Positions 7,854-15,502 of a stretch of 15,964 bases of DNA are shown piece after piece. Each line of letters begins with the position of its first letter. The stretch's first letter is position 1. The DNA lies in the NCBI GenBank assembly GCA_963977405.1, contig CAXBOY010000071.1:1-15964 (forward strand). The letters are read 5' to 3'. Made by a program: the position numbers and the translations under genes. Below the pieces are notes generated by a model, which was not told the DNA's origin, made no database searches, and saw only the letters and a program-made list of their open reading frames with translations. This stretch comes from UBA5078 sp963977405. Its GTDB lineage: Bacteria > Pseudomonadota > Gammaproteobacteria > Pseudomonadales > Pseudohongiellaceae.

Positions 7854-9273
7854 TTTCAAGATGGCATTGAAGGCCCTGTTGCAGAATCGCTTGCAGGCTC
7901 TTTTAACCCTTAGCGGCATGAGTATTGGTGTCGCTATGGTGGTCGTAGTCTCGGGACTGGGGCGCGGCGCACAAGAACAGATCGAAAACCAAATAGAAAG
8001 TGCCGGTCCTACCATGATTAGTATTCGTTCCGGAAATTTTCAGCTACTCGCACAAGCGAACGGTGGCCAGGATAGCTCGGGCGGCGAAGTGTCCGAGTCG
8101 GGCCTTGTGGATGCCGAGATGGCCATGCTCGGAGAGACCGATGGCACCGGTGCAGTGAGCACTAAGCAGCGCAAGGTGAAGATTTCCAAAGTGCGCAGTC
8201 CAGCTTGGCCCTTGCGCATAGAAGAACTCGAAATGCTCGGCAACGAGATCGACGATGTTCGCGCAGTTGCCGGTAGTCTAAGTGGAAACCTCTCGGTAGA
8301 TCGCGCAGACGAGAGTCCTGTGCGTATAGCAAGGCTGTTCGGGTTCCAGAATTCCTGGCATGAAATGCAAAGCTGGAAGGTTCTGCAAGGGCGTGCTGTG
8401 AGCGAACGCGAACAAAACTCTGGCGCACCAGTGATGTTGATAAGCGCAACCACCGCCGCGCGGATTTGGCCAGCACAGGACGCTATTGGGAAGAGTCTTT
8501 CCCTAGGGGGTCAGAATGTCGAAGTCGTTGGTATCATTGCCGATGAAGAGGATCAGACAAGTTCCATCATCGTGCCAACCATCTATCTCCCCTTACAACT
8601 GGCGATGGAATTACTGAATCGCGATACCTTCGATGAAATTACTGTGCGGACGCGCTCCGTTGCCACTACCTCCCGTGTTGCCGCGAGTATCCGCGAGTCG
8701 ATGCGCACGCTGCGGGAGTTACCCGAAGACACCTTAGAAGACTTTCGAGTCGAGACTCAGAGTGTATCCGCTATGCCGGGCTTAGGTTCTGATCCGCGTC
8801 TTTCACGCGCAGTTCACTCCAACGTAGTGGAATTCGAACAGGCTTCGTGGGAGGAGATGGCGAAGAGTTTAAGACAGGCGGGGCGTACATTTACTCTTCT
8901 TCTCACAGCGGCCGCTGCAGTTTCGCTTCTAGTAGGCGGAATAGGGGTCATGAATATTATGTTAGTTTCTGTGGCGCAGCGACGCAGAGAGATTGGCCTG
9001 CGTATGGCACTCGGAGCGCGTATGAACGACGTTCTAGTGCAGTTTATTGTCGAGGCCGTAACTCTAGCAGCATTGGGTGGCTTAGTGGGTCTTGGTCTAG
9101 GCGCAATTGGGCTGTATATCGTCGACCATGGGATGAATTGGGCGACTTCTGTGTCCCCTACGATGTTGTTTGTTGCCGTAGCTATGGCGGCGAGCACTGG
9201 CATAATTTTCGGTTACGGCCCTGCGCGCAGTGCGGCGAGCCTCGACCCTGTCGTCGCACTTAAAATCGATTAA
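7840..9273 (+). CDS. ABC transporter permease 2 (MacB_PCD/FtsX fold)
   Basis: A 477-residue permease with the MacB layout: N-terminal helix about 20-40 followed by LGRGAQEQIENQ, a periplasmic domain, and three C-terminal helices with VGGIGVMNIMLVSVAQRRREIGLRMALGAR at about 365-394 and the ending GPARSAASLDPVVAL. The open frame extends upstream to 7678, but that part overlaps the preceding gene and has no membrane-protein character; the ATG at 7840 starts the permease pattern. An ATG at 7861 (residue 8) is the alternative. No strong ribosome site precedes either, and the 14-base overlap with the His-rich gene suggests translational coupling. An extra segment at about 314-340 corresponds to those in permeases 1 and 3. 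The periplasmic region 66-120 is a distinct Gly/Ser/Glu- then Lys-rich insertion. Confidence 0.92.
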   Translation: MLDTSFKMALKALLQNRLQALLTLSGMSIGVAMVVVVSGLGRGAQEQIENQIESAGPTMISIRSGNFQLLAQANGGQDSSGGEVSESGLVDAEMAMLGETDGTGAVSTKQRKVKISKVRSPAWPLRIEELEMLGNEIDDVRAVAGSLSGNLSVDRADESPVRIARLFGFQNSWHEMQSWKVLQGRAVSEREQNSGAPVMLISATTAARIWPAQDAIGKSLSLGGQNVEVVGIIADEEDQTSSIIVPTIYLPLQLAMELLNRDTFDEITVRTRSVATTSRVAASIRESMRTLRELPEDTLEDFRVETQSVSAMPGLGSDPRLSRAVHSNVVEFEQASWEEMAKSLRQAGRTFTLLLTAAAAVSLLVGGIGVMNIMLVSVAQRRREIGLRMALGARMNDVLVQFIVEAVTLAALGGLVGLGLGAIGLYIVDHGMNWATSVSPTMLFVAVAMAASTGIIFGYGPARSAASLDPVVALKID

Positions 9274-9297
9274 TTTTCTCTTCATCTTGGAGTAAGC

Positions 9298-10611
9298 ATG
9301 TCCGCAATGTTGCCAGTTAATATTAAATTAGCGATCCGCTCCCTTAGTCGCAATCCGCTGCGTACCATCCTGACGATGCTAGGGATTATTATCGGGGTTG
9401 CAGCAGTGTTAACCATGGTGGCCTTGGGCACTGGTGCCAGAGCATCCGTCGAGAATGAGGTGAGCTCTGCAGGCACCAATATCGTGTTCGTGCGCTCGGG
9501 CAACTATACTCGCGGTGGCAAGACCGTTGGTATAGCCTCCGGTTTAGGGGCTGCCAATACGCTAATCCCCGACGACGGCAACGCCATCTCGCAACAAGTA
9601 GCAGGTATCACGGCCATCAGCCCTGGCGTATCACTACGGACATTCGTGACTGCAGGTGATGCTAGGGAATTCCTACGTGTGCAAGGAGTGGCGAGCAACT
9701 ACTCTTCAATCTATACATGGAATATGAGCCAAGGGCGAATGTTAGTCGACGACGGTGCTGCGGAAGCGGTGTTGGGTCAGACACTTGCGACTAAGCTATA
9801 TGGAAGCAACAATCCAATAGGTAATGTCATACAGGTGCGCGATACGGTGTATACCGTGGTTGGGGTTACCGACGGTCAGGCTGAAGACCATGCGGAAGTT
9901 CTTTTCGTTCCTTGGCAATCTTTACAAACGAGTATGGGAGTGGGGCACATCGACTCTCTTACACTTGCCGCAGAGAAAGCAGGGGAGACCTCTCGTATTG
10001 GCGAAGAGGTAAAGTCGATTCTTAGAGCACGACATAATATCAGTACAGAGCTGGGTGCAGATGGCATGTTGGAGCCAGACGATTTTATCGTGGAGACACA
10101 GGCTGCACAGGCACTTACCAAGGGACTTTACACTCCTGCCGCAGCTTTCGCTTTGGCGAACTTGCCTAAACTAGACGAGGTTACGCTGGACGAAATGGCG
10201 GACACTTTGGATCGCGCAAGCAACACTATGACGGCGCTTCTTGCCAGTATCGCGGCGGTCTCTCTCATTGTCGGGGGCATCGGTATCATGAACATTATGT
10301 TGGTGGCGATTACCGAACGTACGCGGGAGATAGGCTTGCGCATGGCCACTGGCGCTCGCTCTGGCGACGTCGCTATGTTGTTCCTGATCGAGTCGATTAC
10401 CCTTAGTGTGGTAGGTGGACTCATCGGGCTCGTACTCGGCCTATTCTCTGCGCAGGTGGTAGGGTGGTCCCTCGGTTGGCCTGCGACCATCTCCGTCGCG
10501 TCGACAGTTATGGCGATCGGTATTGCCGCATTGGTCGGTTTAATCTTCGGGATTTATCCAGCACGCCGGGCCTCATTGCTAGACCCGATCGACGCATTGC
10601 GCACAGAGTAA
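9298..10611 (+). CDS. ABC transporter permease 3 (MacB_PCD/FtsX fold)
   Basis: A 437-residue permease and the most canonical and compact of the three. It has an N-terminal helix at about 24-43, then LGTGARASVENEVSSAGTN, a periplasmic domain, and three helices carrying VGGIGIMNIMLVAITERTREIGLRMATGAR and the ending YPARRASLLDPIDALRTE. A GGAG ribosome site lies 6 bases before ATG 9298, 24 bp behind permease 2. The extra segment before the second helix is present at about 275-300 (TKGLYTPAAAF...LDEVTLDEM) and resembles that of permease 1 (GKGLSPDVARI...IDALTIEQL), which points to common descent of these permeases. It presumably forms homo- or heterodimers using the shared ATPase. The substrate is unknown. 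Confidence 0.94.
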   Translation: MSAMLPVNIKLAIRSLSRNPLRTILTMLGIIIGVAAVLTMVALGTGARASVENEVSSAGTNIVFVRSGNYTRGGKTVGIASGLGAANTLIPDDGNAISQQVAGITAISPGVSLRTFVTAGDAREFLRVQGVASNYSSIYTWNMSQGRMLVDDGAAEAVLGQTLATKLYGSNNPIGNVIQVRDTVYTVVGVTDGQAEDHAEVLFVPWQSLQTSMGVGHIDSLTLAAEKAGETSRIGEEVKSILRARHNISTELGADGMLEPDDFIVETQAAQALTKGLYTPAAAFALANLPKLDEVTLDEMADTLDRASNTMTALLASIAAVSLIVGGIGIMNIMLVAITERTREIGLRMATGARSGDVAMLFLIESITLSVVGGLIGLVLGLFSAQVVGWSLGWPATISVASTVMAIGIAALVGLIFGIYPARRASLLDPIDALRTE

Positions 10612-10616
10612 GAACA

Positions 10617-11960
10617 GTGACAGATCAGCACAGCATACAGAATGATTCTAGTTCCTCATTTAAACGCTTACGACTGCCAATCGCGGTGGCCTGTGTTGTC
10701 GCTATAGGTGCAGGCTTTTACTTCGGGCTAACGCCAAGATCGCCACAGGAGCGTTTAGCGTCTTATGGCGAGGACTATGTCGAGTTGGCACTGTCTTTAG
10801 ACCGCCTGCAAGAGGGCGAAGTCGATATCTACTATGGCCCCAAGAGTCTCGATACAAGAGGGGCAAGCGATGGTCCTGATCTAGAATCCTTATTGGCCTC
10901 CACTCTATCCCTTCTAGATCAATTGGCTGATCTAGAGTTGGGAGTGAATCCTCAGCGCCAGGCGTCTCTCACAAATAAGGTGAAGAGCCTAATACTAGTA
11001 TTGGAATCCATTATCTCTCCTGAGCAGTTTAGCTACGAGGATGAAGCTAGGGATATTTTTGGCATCGATCTTAAAGGCAGTGACGAGGCTGATTTAGCAG
11101 TTTATCGCGAGCAGCTAGAGGCTTTGCTGCCAGGCAGCGGTGCGGTAGCATATCGGTTGGCACAGTTTCGTAATCAATTCCTCGTGCCTGCAGATAAGCG
11201 CGAGGCTGTATTCGCGCGCGCCTTAGAAGAATGTAAGACTCGTAGTTTGGTGCACTGGACTATGCCTTTAAACGAGAACCTGCGTGTCGAATGGTCTCGC
11301 GATATTAATGAGCCTTGGCACTCCTTCGAAGGGAACGCCCAGAGCGTTCTGAAGATCAACCCCTTATCGATGGGCTACCTTAGCTCAGCTCTAGACGTTG
11401 CCTGCCATGAAACCTATCCTGGACATCACGCTCAGTATGTGTTTCTAGAGCAAGCAATGGCAGGGGAAGAGATGTTCGTTGAGAATTCGCTGACATTACT
11501 ACGCTCTCCCGAATCTGCGCTTCGTGAGGGAGCGGCGAGTTACTCTGTTGATTTACTATTCCCGCAAGAAGAGCGCACACAGTTCGAGAAAGAAGTGCTC
11601 GCTCCAATTGCAGGATTAAGTTCGTTAGACATTGAGAAATACAATCATGTACGCGTGTTGTTAGACCAGATTGCTTTAGCCACTATTCCTATACTACGTG
11701 ACTTCAGTGATCGTACTATTCCCCAAGCCACTGCTACTTTTCGACTCGAGCGCGAGGCCCTTGTGCCAAGCCCGAATCAACTCATAGCATTCTCTGAACA
11801 TTACGGAGCCTATGCCGCAAGCTATACGCTAGCGAGAGCGCGCATCGGCGCTTATGTCAGTGATCAAGCCGCTGCAAACGGCGACGACCCTTGGGTAGTT
11901 CTCAAACGTTTGATCGAGTCTAACGATCTTTCGGTACTCAACTACGGCGTGACTGACTAA
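10617..11960 (+). CDS. Membrane-anchored DUF885-like metallopeptidase (HExxPGHH)
   Basis: A 447-residue protein with a short basic N-terminus and one hydrophobic helix (about 21-38), predicted to anchor it in the inner membrane with the rest in the periplasm. The catalytic-looking motif is CHETYPGHHAQY (His264, Glu265, Pro268-Gly269-His270-His271), followed by REGAASYS with Glu304 as a candidate third metal ligand, as in DUF885 proteins, where HExxPGHH is followed by an EG-W/A-x-x-Y motif. A zinc-peptidase role is therefore likely but unproven. The frame is open upstream to 10464, inside permease 3; the GTG at 10617 is chosen because it gives a normal membrane anchor and lies 5 bp past the permease stop. 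The close spacing places it as the last gene of the transporter operon. Confidence 0.82.
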   Translation: MTDQHSIQNDSSSSFKRLRLPIAVACVVAIGAGFYFGLTPRSPQERLASYGEDYVELALSLDRLQEGEVDIYYGPKSLDTRGASDGPDLESLLASTLSLLDQLADLELGVNPQRQASLTNKVKSLILVLESIISPEQFSYEDEARDIFGIDLKGSDEADLAVYREQLEALLPGSGAVAYRLAQFRNQFLVPADKREAVFARALEECKTRSLVHWTMPLNENLRVEWSRDINEPWHSFEGNAQSVLKINPLSMGYLSSALDVACHETYPGHHAQYVFLEQAMAGEEMFVENSLTLLRSPESALREGAASYSVDLLFPQEERTQFEKEVLAPIAGLSSLDIEKYNHVRVLLDQIALATIPILRDFSDRTIPQATATFRLEREALVPSPNQLIAFSEHYGAYAASYTLARARIGAYVSDQAAANGDDPWVVLKRLIESNDLSVLNYGVTD

Positions 11961-11990
11961 ACTTAGTACGCTGAGATACGAACGTGCAAT

Positions 11991-12077
11991 GTAGGAACGG
12001 GCTTGCCCGCGAATAACCTAACTCTCGCGCAGATCTCAATCAGTCGTACCCCATTTCGCGGGCAAGCCCGCTCCTAC
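11991..12077. repeat. Convergent pair of REP-like palindromic elements
   Basis: GTAGGAACGGGCTTGCCCGC (the first 20 of the 23 arm bases, 11991-12013) is repeated in inverted orientation at 12055-12077 with one mismatch, separated by 41 bases. Each arm is itself a hairpin: GCGGGCAAGCCCGC at 12058-12071 is perfect. The sequence closely resembles the REP consensus of Pseudomonas (GTAGGAGCGGGC-TTGCCCGCGAA), and an inverted pair is the usual BIME arrangement. It lies between convergent genes, as REPs typically do, and may help to end transcription of the plus-strand operon. No REP-associated transposase is present in the window. Confidence 0.88.
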
Positions 12078-12094
12078 CGATTTTTCCACATTCC

Positions 12095-12130
12095 AAAAAA
12101 AAGACCCGCCAATCCGAAGACTGACGAGTC
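12095..12130 (-). terminator. Intrinsic terminator of the AbgB-like gene, UUCG loop
   Basis: On the minus strand GACTCGTCAGTC (from 12130) pairs with GATTGGCGGGTC (to 12103) around a TTCG tetraloop, giving a 12-pair stem with three G-U pairs, followed directly by eight T residues (12102-12095). It lies about 20 bp past the stop of the amidohydrolase gene ending at 12150. All hallmarks of a Rho-independent terminator are present. Confidence 0.9.
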
Positions 12131-12149
12131 CTAAACTTACAACGCCTGT

Positions 12150-13784
12150 TTATTGCTCGGGAGGGTAGTCGATACCCAGTTGTTCCAGATAACTGTCGTA
12201 GCGCGATGGGTCATAGTAATACTCCCGCATCTGCGGACGCATCTTCTCCATTACTTCGTTGTTAAGATCGATCGCTGGCTGGTCCGCCGCAGTAAGTACC
12301 GGTGCATAGGAGGTGCCGTTGAGCTGCACGTTCTCGAAATAGTCTTTTGCCTTTGGTATCAATGTGGGATCGGTCAATAGATCTAGTACAGTCATACCTA
12401 CCGCTTTTGCCCCTGCTACTGCTCCTTTATGCGCGATAGGCGTCGCCATTCCCATTGCAGCGGTCACATGGTGGAATGTCGTTCTAGGGATGTTTGAGGG
12501 ATAGCCTATGGTGATAGTAGGCACTGTCCACATGATGTCGCCTATATCATCGGATGGTCCACCGGTGGCAGGCCCGCGTGTTTCTGGTGAAGATAGTTCC
12601 GAAACTTCTGTATTCAGAGGGGCTTCGCCGCCGTTCATATAATCTACGAAAGAGGTTGTATTGCGCTCCTGAACTTGCCGCGCAAACTTCATGTCGTCCT
12701 CGCTCCAGCGTGGCATGCCGACGCGTTTGATATTCTCGTTAGCTGCCTCTGCCATTGGTTTGTTGCCGTGCTGAGGTGCCGCGTAACCCAGTACCCGACG
12801 AGTGACAGTAGTGCCAGTGCCTATCGCCGCAGCTTCTGAAATAGTGTTGCCTATGTCAAATAGCTCGCGTACAGATTCGAATGTGAGATCGCGGAAGTAG
12901 TACCACACCGCAGCCTCGTCTGGCACGATATTGGGCTGGCCACCACCGTTGCTGATGATATAGTGCGAGCGCTGTGACAGGGGCAGGTGTTCACGGCGCA
13001 TATTCCACGCATAGTTCATTAGTTCGACACCGTCTAGAGCGCTACGTCCCGCCCATGGTGCGCCAGCTGCGTGGGAAGTTTTGCCGTGGAATGAGTATTC
13101 AACTGAGACCATGCCACTGCCACCGGTGGCGCCCCATGAGGTGCCGAGCCGGTTACCCACGTGTGTGAAGATGTTGGCATCTACGTCGTCGAAGACACCG
13201 TCTCGTACATAGTAGGCTTTGGTTGCCAGCAATTCTTCAGCGACCCCTGGCCAAACTTTAAGGCGGCCTTTGATATCATGTTCGGTCATCAGGTCCTTCA
13301 CAGCGAGCGCCGCCGCGACCATGGCCGGCATGCCGGAGTTATGGCCTTCGCCGTGCCCTGGAGCCCCTATTACTAAGGGCTGTATCTCAGAAGAGCCGGG
13401 TAGCTGTGATAGGCCGAGGAGTGCGTCGATATCGCTGCCTAGGCCTATGGTAGGGCCATCGCCGTTCGCCCAGACAGCGGTCCACGCTGTTGGAATACCC
13501 GCGATGCCCATTTCGATTTCAAAGCCATTTTCCTCGAGGATGCCCGTGATATAGGCGGAGGTTTCGAATTCTTGGAAGCCTGGTTCGGCGAAACTGAAGA
13601 TAGAGTCGACCATCTCTTGTACTAGCTTCGCACGATCGTCGATATTGCTTTCTAGCTCCGTCTTCAACGCATCGATATCTTGTGCAAGAGAGGAAGGGGT
13701 TTGTGCCATCGAAGCAAGTATCACAGCGGCAAGGAGCAAACGTTTTCTAGACAGAATAGGGCTTAATGAGCGAGAGCCTTTCAT
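12150..13784 (-). CDS. Secreted M20 amidohydrolase, AbgB-like (copy 1)
   Basis: A 544-residue M20-family amidohydrolase related to AbgB, the subunit of p-aminobenzoyl-glutamate hydrolase. Unlike cytoplasmic AbgB it has a signal peptide (hydrophobic 15-30, cleavage probably after SLAQ at 35), so it is periplasmic. Landmarks are SDIDALLG (117-124), APGHGEGHNSG (141-151), the catalytic pair VAEEL (Glu183-Glu184), THVG (His208), GKTSHAAGAPWAGRSALD (234-251) and the C-terminal IAHKGAVAG (His452). In M20D/AbgB relatives the motif is normally CGHN or CGHD with a metal-binding Cys; here Glu146 takes that place. The substrate is probably an N-acyl or aminoacyl amide, not necessarily aminobenzoyl-glutamate, as no abgA or abgT partner is in view. 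A strong terminator follows. It lies 80 bp downstream of its paralogue and is probably cotranscribed with it. Confidence 0.9.
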   Translation of the reverse strand: MKGSRSLSPILSRKRLLLAAVILASMAQTPSSLAQDIDALKTELESNIDDRAKLVQEMVDSIFSFAEPGFQEFETSAYITGILEENGFEIEMGIAGIPTAWTAVWANGDGPTIGLGSDIDALLGLSQLPGSSEIQPLVIGAPGHGEGHNSGMPAMVAAALAVKDLMTEHDIKGRLKVWPGVAEELLATKAYYVRDGVFDDVDANIFTHVGNRLGTSWGATGGSGMVSVEYSFHGKTSHAAGAPWAGRSALDGVELMNYAWNMRREHLPLSQRSHYIISNGGGQPNIVPDEAAVWYYFRDLTFESVRELFDIGNTISEAAAIGTGTTVTRRVLGYAAPQHGNKPMAEAANENIKRVGMPRWSEDDMKFARQVQERNTTSFVDYMNGGEAPLNTEVSELSSPETRGPATGGPSDDIGDIMWTVPTITIGYPSNIPRTTFHHVTAAMGMATPIAHKGAVAGAKAVGMTVLDLLTDPTLIPKAKDYFENVQLNGTSYAPVLTAADQPAIDLNNEVMEKMRPQMREYYYDPSRYDSYLEQLGIDYPPEQ

Positions 13785-13813
13785 GGGGTGTTCCTCAATA
13801 CTTCAATTGGAGA

Positions 13814-13839
13814 ACTAGCGGCACGACAGTGCCGCTAGT
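13814..13839 (-). other. Perfect 11-bp hairpin between the two amidohydrolase genes
   Basis: ACTAGCGGCAC (13814-13824) and GTGCCGCTAGT (13829-13839) pair perfectly around a 4-base loop, in the 80-bp gap between the tandem paralogues. No T-run follows on the minus strand, so it is not a standard terminator. It could be an intercistronic mRNA-stabilising or attenuating hairpin that sets different expression of the two genes. Confidence 0.6.
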
Positions 13840-13864
13840 CAGGTTTACATTGCCACCGCTGTGC

Positions 13865-15502
13865 TTATTGGCCTACCGGTGGGTAGTCGATCCCTAGCTG
13901 CTCGAGATAGTTGTCATAGCGAGAAGGGTCGTAGTAGTACTCGCGCATCTGTGGGCGCATCTGGTTCATGATCTCTGTATTCAGATCGATCGCGGGCATG
14001 TCAGACTCAGACAATACTGGCGCGTAGGAAGTACCCTTAAGTTGCACGTTCTCAAAATAATCCTTCGCGCTCGGAATTAGAGTGGGGTCGAGTAGGAGAT
14101 CCAACACTGTCATGCCTACGGCTTTCGCTCCGATTACCGCACCTTTGTGGGCGATTGGAGTTGCCATTGCCATTGCGGAGGTTACGTGGTGACCAGTGGT
14201 ATTGGGCACATTCGAAGGGTAGCGAATCGTGATTGTCGGTACTGTCCACATGATGTCGCCAATATCGTCAGAACCGCCGCCCATGGCGGGGCCGCGTGTA
14301 TCAGGTGTGGACAATACGTCCAGTTCTGTTACTAGTGGGGACTCGGCTCCACCCATATAATCAACAAAGGATGTGGTATTACGTTGCTGTACTGCGCGGG
14401 CAAACTGAATGTCTTCCTCGCTCCAGCGTGGCAGGCCCACTTTCTTTATGTTCTCATAGGCTGCCTCTGCCATCGGCTTGTTGCCATGTTGAGGTGCCGC
14501 ATATCCCAGAATACGACGTTCTACCGTAGTATCGGTTGCCATTGCGGCTGCTTCGGAAATTGTATTTCCCGTCTCGAACAACTCGCGCACTGACTCGAAA
14601 GTCTGCTCGCGGAAGTAATACCAGACCGAGGCGAGGTCCGGCACGATGTTGGGCTGACCACCGCCATTGCTGATGACGTAGTGAGAGCGTTGCGTTAACG
14701 GCAAATGTTCTCTGCGCATATTCCACGCGTAGTTCATAACCTCCACTGCATCTAATGCGCTGCGACCAGCCCAAGGCGCACCGGCTCCATGCGCTGTCTT
14801 GCCGTGGAAGGTGTATTCCACGGAGACCATGCCATTGCCACCGGTCGTTCCCCAAGAGGTGTTAAGGTCGCGCCCTACGTGGGAGAAGATATTCGCATCG
14901 ACATCGTCGAAAATGCCGTCGCGAACGAAGTAAGCCTTAGTTGCTAGTAATTCTTCTGCTACCCCCGGCCACAGCATTAGCTTGCCAGGGATATCGTGCT
15001 CGACCATGAGGTCTTGCACTGCGAGGGCGGCCGCAACCATGGCGGGCATTCCGGAGTTATGTCCTTCGCCATGGCCCGGCGCGCCTGGGATCATGGGCTG
15101 AATCTCTGGAGAGCCTGGCAGCTGTGACAAGCCAAGGAGGGCGTCGATATCACTGCCTAGGGCGATGGTAGGGCCGTCGCCGTTAGACCAAGTAGCAGTC
15201 CAAGCGGTCGGGATGCCGGAGATACCCATCTCGATCTCGAAACCGTTCTCTGCGAGGATGCCTGTGATGTAAGCAGAGGTTTCGAATTCTTGGAAACCGG
15301 GCTCGGCGAAACTGAATATGGAGTCCACCATTTCTTGCACGAGTTTAGCGCGGCCGTCAATATTCGCGGCGAGTTCATCTTTAAGTGCATCGGTGTCTTG
15401 GCCAAATGATAAAGGAGCTTGACTCATCGCTGCGAATACGAGCGCTGCAATGACTTTGCGCTTACTGAGCAATGCGCTTTTCATAATCATGGTAGGCCTC
15501 AT
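13865..15502 (-). CDS. Secreted M20 amidohydrolase, AbgB-like (copy 2)
   Basis: A 545-residue paralogue of the downstream gene, aligning without gaps over nearly all its length and, by eye, roughly 80 percent identical (only 5 differences in residues 51-120). It carries the same motifs at the same numbers: SDIDALLG, APGHGEGHNSG with Glu146 replacing the usual metal-binding Cys, VAEEL (183-184), GKTAHGAGAPWAGRSALD and IAHKGAV. A signal peptide ends near SFGQ (35), so it is periplasmic. The frame is open further to 15607, but the ATG at 15502 is chosen because GAGGGA lies 8 bases upstream and it gives the same N-terminal length as the paralogue; ATG at 15490 and 15484 are alternatives. This is the first gene of the minus-strand pair. 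The pair clearly arose by tandem duplication. Confidence 0.9.
   Translation of the reverse strand: MRPTMIMKSALLSKRKVIAALVFAAMSQAPLSFGQDTDALKDELAANIDGRAKLVQEMVDSIFSFAEPGFQEFETSAYITGILAENGFEIEMGISGIPTAWTATWSNGDGPTIALGSDIDALLGLSQLPGSPEIQPMIPGAPGHGEGHNSGMPAMVAAALAVQDLMVEHDIPGKLMLWPGVAEELLATKAYFVRDGIFDDVDANIFSHVGRDLNTSWGTTGGNGMVSVEYTFHGKTAHGAGAPWAGRSALDAVEVMNYAWNMRREHLPLTQRSHYVISNGGGQPNIVPDLASVWYYFREQTFESVRELFETGNTISEAAAMATDTTVERRILGYAAPQHGNKPMAEAAYENIKKVGLPRWSEEDIQFARAVQQRNTTSFVDYMGGAESPLVTELDVLSTPDTRGPAMGGGSDDIGDIMWTVPTITIRYPSNVPNTTGHHVTSAMAMATPIAHKGAVIGAKAVGMTVLDLLLDPTLIPSAKDYFENVQLKGTSYAPVLSESDMPAIDLNTEIMNQMRPQMREYYYDPSRYDNYLEQLGIDYPPVGQ

Noticed and set aside
10464..10616. 51-residue upstream extension of the HExxPGHH protein frame
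   Set aside because: It overlaps the conserved C-terminus of permease 3 and contains no signal; the GTG at 10617 gives a normal membrane anchor.
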